Positions 9,139 to 18,616 of a stretch of 64,000 bases of DNA are shown here, piece after piece; positions within the stretch are counted from its first letter, which is position 1, and the number at the start of each line of letters is the position of its first letter. Below the pieces are notes generated by a model. The model did not search any database, was not told where the DNA came from, and saw only the letters and a program-made list of their open reading frames with translations. A program made the position numbers and the translations under genes. The DNA is from Vibrio rumoiensis (GTDB lineage: Bacteria > Pseudomonadota > Gammaproteobacteria > Enterobacterales > Vibrionaceae). The stretch covers positions 1,054,001-1,118,000 of the forward strand of contig NZ_AP018685.1 in NCBI RefSeq assembly GCF_002218045.2, in the 5' to 3' direction.

Positions 9139-9777
9139 TTACATTAAGCCGGGAAACAGATTACGCACACCATTTGCAATAAATTCGACACCTAAAGCCG
9201 CTAATATTAAACCCATTATACGGGTAATGACGTTAATGCCGGTTTGACCTAAAAAGCGAACAATCAGTGGGGCTGAGCGAAATAGTAACCATGAACAAAA
9301 GCAGAATACGGCAATGGTGAGCACAATACCTGCGGTCTCTATTAGTGTTGGGTAGCGAGCTCCGTAGACGATGGTTGAACTGATTGCACCAGGGCCAGCC
9401 ATCAGAGGCATTGCCAAAGGAACGACGCCAATTTGTTCGCGGCTGATAGATTCTGTGCGTTCTTGTTTATTTTGCTTATCTTCGCCAAGTTTACCGCTCA
9501 TCATTGAAAAGGCGATACTCATCAATAGAAAACCACCAGCAATACGGAATGAATTGAGCGAGATACTAAACATGTCGAGTAAAAATTGACCACAAAGAAG
9601 AGAGATAACCAAAATTACACCAACTGCAATATTGGCAGTTTTGGCGGTTTTGTACTTTTCTTCAGGGGACATGTGCCCAGTGAGTGAGACAAAGACAGGC
9701 ATGATGCCTATTGGGTTTACTGCTGCTACGAGTCCAAGGAAAAACTGTAAATAGATGGCAAATTCGATGGTAGCCAT
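9139..9777 (-). CDS. MarC/YhgN-family (UPF0056) inner-membrane protein
   Basis: The 212-aa protein has six predicted transmembrane segments and MarC-family landmarks: an N-terminal FFLGLVAAVNPIGIMPVFVSLT segment in which asparagine and proline sit within the first helix, and a central PLAMPLMAGPGAIS block. MarC was once linked to multiple antibiotic resistance but that link has been withdrawn, and the transported substrate is unknown. The short charged cytoplasmic loop near residues 98-110 is hydrophilic. It is followed closely by the K+ channel gene. Confidence 0.9.
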   Translation of the reverse strand: MATIEFAIYLQFFLGLVAAVNPIGIMPVFVSLTGHMSPEEKYKTAKTANIAVGVILVISLLCGQFLLDMFSISLNSFRIAGGFLLMSIAFSMMSGKLGEDKQNKQERTESISREQIGVVPLAMPLMAGPGAISSTIVYGARYPTLIETAGIVLTIAVFCFCSWLLFRSAPLIVRFLGQTGINVITRIMGLILAALGVEFIANGVRNLFPGLM

Positions 9778-10382
9778 AGTGTTATCTCAAAATATTAAAA
9801 CAAAAGAGGAGTATACCTAGGATTGGGCGTAGTGGTAAGAAAAACAACAGCTACTGTAAGGTAATTTATCGAAAAGGAGGCCCTTTAGGTTAAATCAATA
9901 ACTTAATATCAACGTTATGAATCAAGGGGGATTTTCATCGAAAGAAGATTTATGGCGTGTTAAGCATATAAAATCAAAAAGTTAACACTAAAGTATTACG
10001 TTTGTTCTCAGATTGCGTATACTCGTTGTAGCACACAATTGATGTCGTTAGTTTGTTTGTAAATTACAGAAATAAACTTACAAATTATGTGTCTTATTTA
10101 TAAGTTTTTAGCTAGTCGAACAAATATTTTTCACATAGTGAAATAAATAAAATGTCTTATTAAACATGTATTTATAATTTTCACTTTAAAGACTATACCG
10201 CTTTGGGGGTATTTAGATTGCATGAACTGATCTACATCAATATTTTTAATATTTGAAAGCATATACTCAGTTTTGAAAGCGATTTACTAAGGTGGATTTA
10301 CCGGTTTCGGTTAGTAGTTTTTAAGTGATACCAAATAGTCTTACTAAATAGTTTTTAATTTTTAAATCTTAGGAGATTCATT
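9778..10382 (+). promoter_or_regulatory. 605-bp regulatory leader of adhE
   Basis: This AT-rich gap separates the marC start from adhE and contains no plausible ORF. The one site I can support is an FNR-like box at 10227-10240. The distance suggests a long untranslated leader or several promoters, as known for adhE in E. coli. AGGAG at 10371-10375 is the adhE ribosome-binding site. Confidence 0.6.
10227..10240 (+). promoter_or_regulatory. FNR-like binding site upstream of adhE
   Basis: CTGAT-CTAC-ATCAA matches the FNR consensus TTGAT-N4-ATCAA at 9 of 10 defined positions. It lies about 145 bases before the adhE start, which is reasonable for an anaerobically activated fermentation gene. Factor identity is inferred from consensus only. 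Confidence 0.6.
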
Positions 10383-13049
10383 ATGCCTGTAACTAACTTA
10401 GCTGAACTAGATGCTCTTGTCGCACGCGTTCAAGCGGCACAAAAGGAATTTGCTACTTTTTCTCAAGAACAAGTAGATAAAATTTTCCGTGCAGCATCTT
10501 TAGCAGCTAACCAAGCACGTATTCCACTAGCACAACAAGCGGTAGCGGAATCTGGCATGGGTATCATTGAAGACAAGGTTATCAAAAACCACTTTGCTTC
10601 AGAGTTCATTTACAACAAATACCGCGATGAAAAAACGTGTGGCATCCTTGAAGAAGGTACAGACACTATTACTATCGCAGAACCTGTTGGTATCATCTGT
10701 GGTATCGTTCCAACGACTAACCCAACATCAACAGCGATTTTCAAATCTCTAATCTCTTTGAAAACTCGTAACGGTATCATCTTCTCTCCACACCCACGTG
10801 CAAAAAACTCTACAAATGATGCGGCTAAATTAGTACTTGATGCAGCTGTTGCAGCCGGTGCTCCAAGAGACATCATCGGTTGGATCGACCAACCTTCAGT
10901 TGAATTATCTAACGCCTTGATGAAGCATGACGGCATCAACCTTATCCTTGCAACTGGTGGCCCAGGCATGGTTAAAGCGGCATACTCTTCTGGTAAGCCA
11001 GCGATCGGTGTAGGTGCGGGTAACGTTCCTGTTGTTATCGATGAAACAGCTGATATCAAACGTGCGGTTGCTTCTGTTCTTATGTCTAAAACATTCGATA
11101 ACGGTGTGGTATGTGCTTCTGAGCAAGCCGTTATCGTTATGGATGAAGTATACGAAGAAGTGAAAGAGCGTTTTGCTTCTCACAAAGGTTATGTTTTATC
11201 TAAATCTGAAGCTGATAAAGTACGTAAAGTGCTACTTATCAACGGCAACCTAAATGCTGATATCGTAGGTCAACCTGCGGTTAAAATCGCTGAATTAGCG
11301 GGCGTTAAAGTTCCTGCTGATACTAAAGTTCTTATCGGTGAAGGCGGCGTAGTAAGCCACGATGATGAATTTGCTCATGAAAAACTGTCTCCAACACTTG
11401 GTATGTTCCGTGCGTCTTCTTTCGAGAATGCAGTAGAGCAAGCGGTGACTATGGTTGAAATCGGTGGTATCGGTCACACATCTGGCCTCTACACTAACCA
11501 AGACACTAACGCTGATCGTATCAAATACTTTGGCGACAAACTAAAAACAGCTCGTATTCTTGTGAATATCCCAACCACTCACGGTGGTATCGGTGACTTA
11601 TACAACTTCAACGTTGCACCATCACTAACGCTAGGTTGTGGTTCATGGGGGGGTAACTCTATCTCTGAAAACGTAGGTCCAAAACACCTAATCAACAAGA
11701 AAACTGTTGCTAAGCGAGCTGAGAATATGTTGTGGCATAAACTTCCAAAATCAATCTACTTCCGTCGTGGCAGCCTACCAGTTGCATTGACTGACTTAGA
11801 AGGTAAAAAACGTGCATTCCTAGTGACTGACCGTTTCCTATTCAATAACGGTTACGCTGATGAGATCGTAAGCTTACTTAAATCTCAAGGTATGGAAGTT
11901 CAAACTTTCTTTGACGTAGAAGCGGATCCAACGCTATCTGTTGTTGAGAAAGGTGCAGCACAAATGCAAAGCTACCAACCAGACGTAATCATTGCACTAG
12001 GCGGTGGTTCACCAATGGATGCAGCGAAAATCATGTGGGTAATGTACGAGCACCCAGAAACGCACTTTGAAGAATTATCAATGCGCTTCATGGATATCCG
12101 TAAACGTATCTACAAGTTCCCTAAAATGGGTGCAAAAGCTGAACTAGTATGTGTAACTACAACATCTGGTACAGGTTCTGAAGTAACACCATTTGCGGTT
12201 GTAACTGATGACCGTACTGGCGCTAAATACCCACTAGCGGATTACGAACTAACTCCTAACATGGCTATCGTTGATGCGAACCTTGTTATGAACATGCCTA
12301 AGTCTCTAACAGCATTTGGTGGTTACGATGCAATCACTCACGCATTAGAAGCTTACGTATCAGTTCTTGCTAACGAATACTCAGATGGTCATGCTCTACA
12401 AGCACTTAAGATGCTAAAAGAATACCTACCATCTAGCTACAAAAATGGTTCAGCAGACCCAATCGCTCGTGAGAAAGTACATAACGCAGCCACTATCGCT
12501 GGTATGTCATTTGCAAACGCATTCCTAGGTGTATGTCACTCAATTGCACACAAAATTGGTGCAGAGTTCCATATCCCACACGGTCTTGCTAACGCATTAA
12601 TGATCTCTAACGTTATCCGTTTCAACGCGAACGATAACCCAACTAAACAAACAGCGTTCTCTCAATACGACCGTCCACAAGCACGTCGTCGTTATGCTGA
12701 AGTTGCTGACCACCTAGGCCTAAGCCAAGACGGTGACCGCACTGCACAGAAAATTGAGCGTCTATTAACTTGGTTGGATGAAGTGAAGAAAGACCTGGAT
12801 ATCCCACTGTCTATCCAAGCGGCTGGCGTTAACGAAGCTGATTTCTTAGCAAAATTAGATAACTTAGCAGTTGATGCGTTTGATGACCAATGTACTGGTG
12901 CTAACCCACGTTACCCTCTAATCTCAGAGCTTAAAGAAGTTCTATTAGCGGCTTACTACGGTAAAGCATACATCGAAGGTGAAACTTTCGAAGGTACAAC
13001 TGTTATCAAAAAAACAGAAGAACCAAAAAAAGCAGCTAAGAAAAAATAA
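10383..13049 (+). CDS. adhE: Bifunctional acetaldehyde-CoA/alcohol dehydrogenase AdhE
   Basis: AdhE converts acetyl-CoA through acetaldehyde to ethanol using two NADH and assembles into spirosomes. The 888-aa protein has an N-terminal aldehyde dehydrogenase half (about 1-440) with catalytic cysteine in NGVVCASEQ, a linker, and an iron-dependent alcohol dehydrogenase half (about 450-870) with GGGSPMDAAK cofactor binding and metal-ligand histidines in DAITHALEA, CHSIAHKIG and HIPHG. The tail ends in a lysine-rich stretch. Codon use is strongly biased, as for a highly expressed gene. It follows a long leader with an FNR-like box and ends at a strong terminator. Confidence 0.98.
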   Translation: MPVTNLAELDALVARVQAAQKEFATFSQEQVDKIFRAASLAANQARIPLAQQAVAESGMGIIEDKVIKNHFASEFIYNKYRDEKTCGILEEGTDTITIAEPVGIICGIVPTTNPTSTAIFKSLISLKTRNGIIFSPHPRAKNSTNDAAKLVLDAAVAAGAPRDIIGWIDQPSVELSNALMKHDGINLILATGGPGMVKAAYSSGKPAIGVGAGNVPVVIDETADIKRAVASVLMSKTFDNGVVCASEQAVIVMDEVYEEVKERFASHKGYVLSKSEADKVRKVLLINGNLNADIVGQPAVKIAELAGVKVPADTKVLIGEGGVVSHDDEFAHEKLSPTLGMFRASSFENAVEQAVTMVEIGGIGHTSGLYTNQDTNADRIKYFGDKLKTARILVNIPTTHGGIGDLYNFNVAPSLTLGCGSWGGNSISENVGPKHLINKKTVAKRAENMLWHKLPKSIYFRRGSLPVALTDLEGKKRAFLVTDRFLFNNGYADEIVSLLKSQGMEVQTFFDVEADPTLSVVEKGAAQMQSYQPDVIIALGGGSPMDAAKIMWVMYEHPETHFEELSMRFMDIRKRIYKFPKMGAKAELVCVTTTSGTGSEVTPFAVVTDDRTGAKYPLADYELTPNMAIVDANLVMNMPKSLTAFGGYDAITHALEAYVSVLANEYSDGHALQALKMLKEYLPSSYKNGSADPIAREKVHNAATIAGMSFANAFLGVCHSIAHKIGAEFHIPHGLANALMISNVIRFNANDNPTKQTAFSQYDRPQARRRYAEVADHLGLSQDGDRTAQKIERLLTWLDEVKKDLDIPLSIQAAGVNEADFLAKLDNLAVDAFDDQCTGANPRYPLISELKEVLLAAYYGKAYIEGETFEGTTVIKKTEEPKKAAKKK

Positions 13050-13063
13050 TCTTAGTCTGAAAT

Positions 13064-13103
13064 AAAAAAAAGCCCTGCTTACTCGTTAAGCAGGGCTTTT
13101 TTG
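13064..13103. terminator. Bidirectional terminator between adhE and the SDR gene
   Basis: AGCCCTGCTT and AAGCAGGGCT form a perfect 10-bp stem with a 7-base loop, an A run before and T run after. Confidence 0.92.
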
Positions 13104-13173
13104 TTTAGGTTGACCCGCTATTATTAATCACTAGAGCATAAGACAATGCACAATACTGCGGCTAATTCGTTCA

Positions 13174-13836
13174 TTAATAGGAGTCTAAAACACGGCCATT
13201 AAAGTACTCATTTTCTACAATATATTCAGCGTTTCTAATCAGCTCATCACAGCTTTGTGCCCAGCCATGATGTTTGGAGGACATACCTGTTCGGTTTGGC
13301 AAGATCCCTCCCACGCGAATATTAAAGGGCATTAATTCCTTTGCCCAATTTTGAGTAAATTCGGAAATTAATGAAGACGGTTGGGTGGGGCTATCTTGTT
13401 CTTGGCTTGATAGATTAACAATGACCCCACGCTTTTGGTTATGTAGCATTTGTCTCGCGGCTAGTTTGCTAAAACACAGCATTGTCGCGGCTAACTTTGA
13501 ATATTGACGACTATAACTATCAATATGTTCATCGTTGATCAGTGAAGGGGCTGGTAGGTTAGGATATAGGTTAATTAAGACATCAATTCCTTTGTCAAAT
13601 TGTTGGTTAATAGAAGAAAACAAAGGTTGGACACTTTCAAAACTTTCATCATCGAGAAGATATTGGAAAACATGTGAAGAATATGGCTGACAATGATGTA
13701 AAGCTTGGTTTAGCGAGGTTTCGTTATTATCAACTAAGATGACGTTAGCGTTGAGAGAAAGAAAGTGTTGAGCTAAATTTTGACCTAAATGAGATCCTGC
13801 TGACGTGATCACCACGACGGAGTTTTGTATGTTCAT
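13174..13836 (-). CDS. Short-chain dehydrogenase-like protein, probably catalytically degenerate
   Basis: I choose ATG 13836 (220 aa) because GAGGTG precedes it. The frame extends further upstream with no ribosome-binding site. The product has the SDR Rossmann start VVVITSAGSHLGQ (residues 7-19), an acidic VDN after beta-2 and a LINLYPN strand in place of the usual NNAG. A serine occurs in VNLSS (143-144), but where SDRs carry YxxxK, about 153-160, it reads PSSLISEF, so neither catalytic Tyr nor Lys is present. It may be a non-enzymatic binding protein or a decaying paralogue. It lies convergent with adhE. Confidence 0.8.
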   Translation of the reverse strand: MNIQNSVVVITSAGSHLGQNLAQHFLSLNANVILVDNNETSLNQALHHCQPYSSHVFQYLLDDESFESVQPLFSSINQQFDKGIDVLINLYPNLPAPSLINDEHIDSYSRQYSKLAATMLCFSKLAARQMLHNQKRGVIVNLSSQEQDSPTQPSSLISEFTQNWAKELMPFNIRVGGILPNRTGMSSKHHGWAQSCDELIRNAEYIVENEYFNGRVLDSY

Positions 13837-14155
13837 ATAGCACCTCATTGGTATCAAAGAAAAAATACCTAACGCCCTTAAACACAAATACCGAGAACAA
13901 CTTATCAACTACCTCCAAGGTGTCTATGGGCCTTAGATAGTAATAATGGTAGTAAAACGTGTAAAGATCCTGTGAATAACATCAAAGAACTGAAATGAAA
14001 CACTGAAAAGTATTAATCTGTAAGGGGAATTGATGTGAATAAAATAATGTTAATGCCTGTGTGTAACCTGAAACCTGAGATGGATATTCAAATATAAAAA
14101 AAGACCAGCCTAAGCCAGTCTTTTTAATAAAGCGTTTAAGCCAATTTAGACTTAA
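13837..14155. other. Intergenic gap between the SDR start and the sodB end
   Basis: About 320 bases with no ORF. It holds the promoter side of the SDR gene and, at its right end, the sodB terminator. I see no other recognisable element. Confidence 0.5.
14098..14126 (-). terminator. Terminator of sodB
   Basis: On the minus strand AAGACTGGC and GCTGGTCTT form a stem with some G-U pairs, followed by a run of T. Confidence 0.7.
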
Positions 14156-14740
14156 TTACTTGATTAGGTTTTCTTCAACGAAAGACCAGTTAACCAATGC
14201 CCAGAAACCATTCATGTAGTCAGGGCGAACGTTACGGTAATCGATGTAGTATGCGTGTTCCCACAGGTCAACAGTAAGAAGCGGAGTAATGCCTTCTTCT
14301 GTTAGTGGTGTTGCAGCGTTAGACGTGTTTACGATGTCTAGAGAACCATCTGCTTTTTTCACTAACCAAGTCCATGAAGAACCGAAGTTGTTGATTGCTG
14401 AATCAGTGAATTTTGCTTTGAACTCATCGAATGAGCCAAATTGTTGCTTGATTGCTTCTGCAACAGCACCTGTTGGTTCACCGCCAGCATTTGGAGCTAG
14501 GCAGTGCCAGTAGAAAGTGTGGTTCCAGATTTGTGCTGCGTTGTTAAAGATGCCGCCTGTTGAAGTCTTAACGATTTCTTCAAGAGATTTACCTTCAAAC
14601 TCAGTACCTGGGATCAGACCATTAAGCTTAACCACGTATGTGTTGTGGTGTTTGCCGTGGTGGTAATCTAAAGTTTCAGCTGAGATGTGTGGTTCTAGTG
14701 CATCTTTTTCGTAAGGCAGGGCTGGTAGTTCAAATGCCAT
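14156..14740 (-). CDS. sodB: Iron superoxide dismutase
   Basis: SodB disproportionates superoxide in the cytoplasm. The 194-aa protein carries the four metal ligands in order: His27 in the HISAETLDYHHGKHH region, the His in IWNHTFYW, and Asp plus His in DLWEHAYYID. The AAQIWNHTFYW sequence favours iron rather than manganese. Length is the standard 192-194 residues. It is divergent from the monothiol glutaredoxin gene, an arrangement also known in vibrios. A terminator follows. Iron/RyhB control is known in relatives, but I saw no decisive site here. Confidence 0.97.
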   Translation of the reverse strand: MAFELPALPYEKDALEPHISAETLDYHHGKHHNTYVVKLNGLIPGTEFEGKSLEEIVKTSTGGIFNNAAQIWNHTFYWHCLAPNAGGEPTGAVAEAIKQQFGSFDEFKAKFTDSAINNFGSSWTWLVKKADGSLDIVNTSNAATPLTEEGITPLLTVDLWEHAYYIDYRNVRPDYMNGFWALVNWSFVEENLIK

Positions 14741-15185
14741 TGCTCAAATCTCCATGTGTTAGAAAGGGACTTTCTTGTGTTCTAGTTAGAACAGCTTCCG
14801 ATTGTTTTAATCATACTAACTGATGATGCCATTTCCATGACAGTGAAACATCAACCATCTTGTTTAAACAATGAAATGATTAAGTGACGATTGTTAAACA
14901 TCAGTTTGAGCCATTAACGACTAAGGTCAGTTTAGCAAGTTTTTACTTTATTAAAAGACCTCGCTCTAAAATTTCTCACACATCACTCATTTGTCTTGTG
15001 ATATCGGCATTTATGTAAGAGAGATAAATAGTTAAGTATTGGTTTAGTCCATTAGGCAATAAGAAAACGGTGCACAAATGCGCCAATTAGAATACCCTTA
15101 TAAATAATGGCTTTTTATTCTGCTGAAGATACAAGTAGAATGGGGCAATAATTTAGAGTGATGCTTATATCCTAGAGAGGAAGTG
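14741..15185. promoter_or_regulatory. Divergent regulatory region sodB / grxD
   Basis: 445 bases without an ORF between the two divergent starts. It is AT-rich and has TGTTTAAACA (about 14859-14868) and a related GTTAAAC segment near 14893. I cannot name a regulator. A GAGAGGAAG ribosome-binding site for grxD lies at its right end. Confidence 0.5.
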
Positions 15186-15521
15186 ATGGAAACTATCGAT
15201 AAAATTAAACAACAGATTTCTGAAAATACTATTCTGTTATACATGAAAGGTTCACCGAAGCTACCAAGCTGTGGTTTCTCTTCTCAAGCAGCACAAGCTT
15301 TGATGTCATGTGGTGAAAAATTTGCTTATGTGGATATTCTACAAAATCCAGATATCCGCGCAGAACTACCAAAGTACGCTCAGTGGCCAACATTCCCACA
15401 GTTATGGATTGAAGGTGAACTGGTTGGTGGTTGTGACATCATTATTGAGATGTTCCAGAAGGGTGAACTGCAAACTTTGATTAAAGAAGCGGTATCACGC
15501 GCACCAGCAAGTGAAGAATAA
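15186..15521 (+). CDS. grxD: Monothiol glutaredoxin Grx4/GrxD
   Basis: The 111-aa protein contains the monothiol CGFS active site in LPSCGFSSQA, preceded by the MKGSPKLP segment, and the glutathione-binding WPTFPQLW and GGCDI motifs. GrxD binds [2Fe-2S] clusters with glutathione, partners BolA-type proteins and delivers iron-sulfur clusters. I use ATG 15186. The GTG one codon earlier is possible but lies closer to the AGAGGAAG site. It sits opposite sodB, a reasonable pairing of iron and oxidative-stress functions. A terminator follows 23 bases after the stop. Confidence 0.96.
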   Translation: METIDKIKQQISENTILLYMKGSPKLPSCGFSSQAAQALMSCGEKFAYVDILQNPDIRAELPKYAQWPTFPQLWIEGELVGGCDIIIEMFQKGELQTLIKEAVSRAPASEE

Positions 15522-15543
15522 AATTCATTTCACTTGAAAGAAA

Positions 15544-15568
15544 AAGAGCCGATCTAGGCTCTTTTTTT
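15544..15568 (+). terminator. Terminator of grxD
   Basis: AAGAGCC and GGCTCTT arms around a 5-base loop followed by T run, before the next gene. Confidence 0.85.
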
Positions 15569-15589
15569 GTATCTGTAATATAGGAGTAA

Positions 15590-16234
15590 ATGATGAAAGG
15601 GATTTTATATTATATCCATGACCCTATGTGTAGCTGGTGTTGGGGCTACAAACCAACATGGGATAAATTAAAAGCGGCATTACCGGAAAACATCCAAATT
15701 GAATATTTATTAGGGGGATTGGCTCCAGATAACCATGAACCCATGCCGCAAGAGATGAGACTCATGTTGCAGCAGGCCTGGAGACGGATTGAAAGCCAAC
15801 TAGGGACGCAATTTAATCATGATTACTGGACATTAGCTGACCCGGTTAGAACGACTTATCCTGCTTGTCGTGCTGTGATCGCTGCAAATAAGCAAGGTGC
15901 AGGAGAGGAAATGAATCAAGCTATTCAGAGAGCCTATTACTTACGCGCAATGACGCCACACATTGATTCGACTCATTTATTATTAGCTCAAGAAATTGGT
16001 CTCAACGTTGAACAATTTACTAGGGATTGTAAAGGCGTTAACGTTGAACAAGAATTTTCTCGTCAACGTGATTGTTGTCAAGCATTAGGAGTGCATTCAT
16101 TTCCAAGCTTAATTTTGCAACTTGGGGAAAAATATCACGCAATTACACTGGACTATGGCTCTGAGTTAACCAGCTTGAAAGAGATTGATCAGCGAATGAC
16201 GTGGGCGGAAAGTATTGATAAGACAAAACGTTAG
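15590..16234 (+). CDS. DsbA-family (FrnE-like) thioredoxin-fold protein
   Basis: The 214-aa product begins with a beta strand and a CxxC motif, HDPMCSWCWGYKP (Cys13 and Cys16 region), typical of cytoplasmic DsbA-like or FrnE-type oxidoreductases. There is no signal peptide, so a cytoplasmic location is likely. A helical insertion (about 60-150) and the cis-proline loop GVHSFPSLIL complete the fold. Two tandem ATGs lie behind AGGAG, and the second (15593) has the better spacing. It stands between two terminators, so it is probably transcribed alone. The substrate is unknown. Confidence 0.85.
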   Translation: MMKGILYYIHDPMCSWCWGYKPTWDKLKAALPENIQIEYLLGGLAPDNHEPMPQEMRLMLQQAWRRIESQLGTQFNHDYWTLADPVRTTYPACRAVIAANKQGAGEEMNQAIQRAYYLRAMTPHIDSTHLLLAQEIGLNVEQFTRDCKGVNVEQEFSRQRDCCQALGVHSFPSLILQLGEKYHAITLDYGSELTSLKEIDQRMTWAESIDKTKR

Positions 16235-16296
16235 ATAGGTTTAAAACCTCAAAACTAAAGGTTTGTTAAACAAAATCAGCATTCACCTCTTTTAAT

Positions 16297-16336
16297 AAAA
16301 AAGCGCATGTTCGATAAACGAAGCATGCGCTTTTTT
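16297..16336. terminator. Bidirectional terminator
   Basis: AAGCGCATG and CATGCGCTT arms (with further pairing in the loop) flanked by A and T runs, between the convergent DsbA-like and antiporter genes. Confidence 0.88.
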
Positions 16337-16355
16337 AGTTAACATGAGGCGATGA

Positions 16356-17675
16356 TTACAGAACCATTGCCGCAATCCAACCAAATACGATAAGCGGTAG
16401 GTTGTAGTGAAGGAACGTTGGGATCACTGAGTCTTTAATATGGTCATGCTGTCCGTCAGCATTTAAGCCCGATGTTGGACCTAAGGTTGAATCCGATGCT
16501 GGAGAACCTGCATCCCCTAACGCCGCAGCAGTACCAACCAGTGCAATGGTTGCTGCTGGAGAGAAGCCAAAAGAAATGGCTAGTGGTACGTAGATGGTTG
16601 CAATAATTGGGATGGTTGAAAACGATGAACCAATACCCATAGTGATGAGTAAGCCTACAATCAACATCATTAAGGCCGCAATGGCTTGGTGGCCATTCAT
16701 GCTTGTTTGTAGGAAAGTGACTAATGTTTCAACGCCACCGGTTGCTTTCATCACGCTCGCAAAACCGTTTGCTGAGATCATGATAAAGCCAATCATGGCC
16801 ATCATTTGAACGCCGCGCGTAAAGTTATCTTGGCTGGTTTGGAAAGGTTTACCAAAAGACAAAATAATGAAGCCAACAAGCGCACCAACGATCATCGAGC
16901 CAGAATATAGTTGAGCAGAGAGGGTTGCTATAATACTGATCACTGCAACAATCACCGCTTTTTTATCAATGCCTTTTTGTTGGATTTCAGAGGTTTCATT
17001 TTGCTCTGCTACATAGGTACGTGGTTTACGGTAGCTAATGAACACACTAACCAGTAAACCGAAAATCATACCGCACGCAGGAATAAGCATCGCGGCGGGG
17101 ATTTGAGCAGCAGTCGCATTTGTTAATCCATTGCTTTGCAAAGCAGGTAGTAAGATGTCATTAAGGAAGATGCCACCAAAACCAATAGGCATTGTCATAT
17201 ATGGCGTGACAAGACCAAAGGTAATAATACAAGCGACCATACGGCGGTCAACGTTCATTTTATTAAATGCCGATAGCAGAGGTGGGACAATAATAGGGAT
17301 AAAGGCAATATGAACTGGGATAACGTTTTGTGAAAAAATCGCCATGATAAATAACGCACCAAAAATAGCATATTTCACCATGTTGGTTGCTTTGGCATTT
17401 TCTTTACCATGTACACGTTTAATAACTGCGTTTGATAAGATATCGGTAATGCCGGTTTGAGATAACGCTACCGCAAACGCGCCAAGCAAAGCGTAGCTAA
17501 GGGCAATTTCTGCACCATCACCTAAGCCAGATTGAAAAGCTGCGATAGTTTGGTCGAGTGACATATGTGCCAACAAACCACCAGTAATAGCGCTCAAAGT
17601 TAAGGCTATCACGACATTGACTCGAAAAACGGACAACGCCAGCATTAAGCAAACGGAGATAACGACAGGATTCAT
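16356..17675 (-). CDS. NhaC/YuiF-family Na+/H+ antiporter-like transporter
   Basis: The 439-aa protein has about eleven hydrophobic segments and the NhaC-superfamily features: an early GLGDGAEIALSYALLGAFAVA segment, and near the C-terminus a GIGSSFSTIPIIATIYVPLA loop followed by AALGDAGSPASDSTLGPTSGLN. Members are annotated as sodium/proton antiporters or amino-acid transporters of the YuiF type. The real substrate cannot be read from sequence. It lies 58 bases after rnt on the same strand, so co-transcription is possible. Confidence 0.82.
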   Translation of the reverse strand: MNPVVISVCLMLALSVFRVNVVIALTLSAITGGLLAHMSLDQTIAAFQSGLGDGAEIALSYALLGAFAVALSQTGITDILSNAVIKRVHGKENAKATNMVKYAIFGALFIMAIFSQNVIPVHIAFIPIIVPPLLSAFNKMNVDRRMVACIITFGLVTPYMTMPIGFGGIFLNDILLPALQSNGLTNATAAQIPAAMLIPACGMIFGLLVSVFISYRKPRTYVAEQNETSEIQQKGIDKKAVIVAVISIIATLSAQLYSGSMIVGALVGFIILSFGKPFQTSQDNFTRGVQMMAMIGFIMISANGFASVMKATGGVETLVTFLQTSMNGHQAIAALMMLIVGLLITMGIGSSFSTIPIIATIYVPLAISFGFSPAATIALVGTAAALGDAGSPASDSTLGPTSGLNADGQHDHIKDSVIPTFLHYNLPLIVFGWIAAMVL

Positions 17676-17733
17676 TGTAATTCTCTTTTAATGTAAATAA
17701 ATGTTGTGTGTTTAGTACCGCTCTTTGTCGGCA

Positions 17734-18387
17734 TTATTGCGATTCTTCGGTTGAAGGTAATGGCCAACCACCTAAGGCTTTCCACTTGTTTACTATGTTG
17801 CAAAATAATTTCGCGGTAATTTGAGTGTCATACAAAGCAGAGTGTGCTGCTTGATTGTCAAATTCAAATCCTGCGGCACGGCAAGCTTTCGCTAAGACGG
17901 TTTGCCCATAAGCGAGACCACTTAATGCAGCAGTATCGAAGGTAGCAAAAGGGTGAAACGGAATGCGTTTTAATTTACTACGCTCAGCTGCTGCCATGAC
18001 AAAACTCAAATCAAAATTCGCATTGTGGGCAACCATGATCGCTCGGCTGCAATCGGCCGCTTTTTGCTCTTTACGAACTAATTTGAAGATTTCTTTTAGA
18101 GCTTCCGCTTCAGTCACCGCACCTCTTAAAGGGCTATATGGATCACGGATTCCGGTAAACTCTAACGCGTCTTTTTCAAGGTTGGCTCCTTCAAAAGGTT
18201 CAACATTGAATTGAATGGTGGAGGCAGGGTATAAATCCCCGTTTTCATCCATGGCTAGAGTGACAGCACAGATCTCCAATAGTGCATCAGTTTGCGCATT
18301 GAAACCGGCGGTTTCTACATCAATAACGACGGGAAAATAGCCACGAAATCGGTGTTTTAGTGTCAAAGCTTCATTTGTGTCAGTCAT
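17734..18387 (-). CDS. rnt: Ribonuclease T
   Basis: RNase T is a DEDDh 3'-5' exonuclease that trims tRNA CCA ends and 23S/5S rRNA. The 217-aa protein has motif I in VVIDVETAGFNA, motif II in VAHNANFDLSF and motif III in AHSALYDTQITAKLF, which together give the four acidic residues and the catalytic histidine. Length matches the family. gloA lies upstream on the same strand, as in enterics, but separated by about 230 bases with a terminator. Confidence 0.96.
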   Translation of the reverse strand: MTDTNEALTLKHRFRGYFPVVIDVETAGFNAQTDALLEICAVTLAMDENGDLYPASTIQFNVEPFEGANLEKDALEFTGIRDPYSPLRGAVTEAEALKEIFKLVRKEQKAADCSRAIMVAHNANFDLSFVMAAAERSKLKRIPFHPFATFDTAALSGLAYGQTVLAKACRAAGFEFDNQAAHSALYDTQITAKLFCNIVNKWKALGGWPLPSTEESQ

Positions 18388-18553
18388 TGGCTTTCATATC
18401 CGTGAATTTAGTCGCGTATTATTACAGATTAGAAATTGAACTTCACTCTATAATGTTACTTGTCAGCAGGAAAATATGCGGTTTTATTTAAAATAAATGA
18501 TTTTTTATTACTTATTTAAAAGAATGAGTATTGTTTGATTAATGAAATTTATA

Positions 18554-18585
18554 GAATAAAAAAAGAACCCGATTGTCGGGCTCTT
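18554..18585 (-). terminator. Terminator of the rsx-nth-gloA unit
   Basis: On the minus strand AGAGCCCGA and TCGGGTTCT arms with a 4-base loop are followed by a T run, 32 bases after gloA. Confidence 0.82.
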
Positions 18586-18616
18586 CTATATTTGTCGGGG
18601 GGAATAATAGGGTGAA

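Noticed and set aside
10610..11059. 149-aa antisense frame inside adhE
   Set aside because: It lies opposite a strongly codon-biased essential-type gene, which commonly produces long antisense frames, and has no ribosome-binding site or domain.
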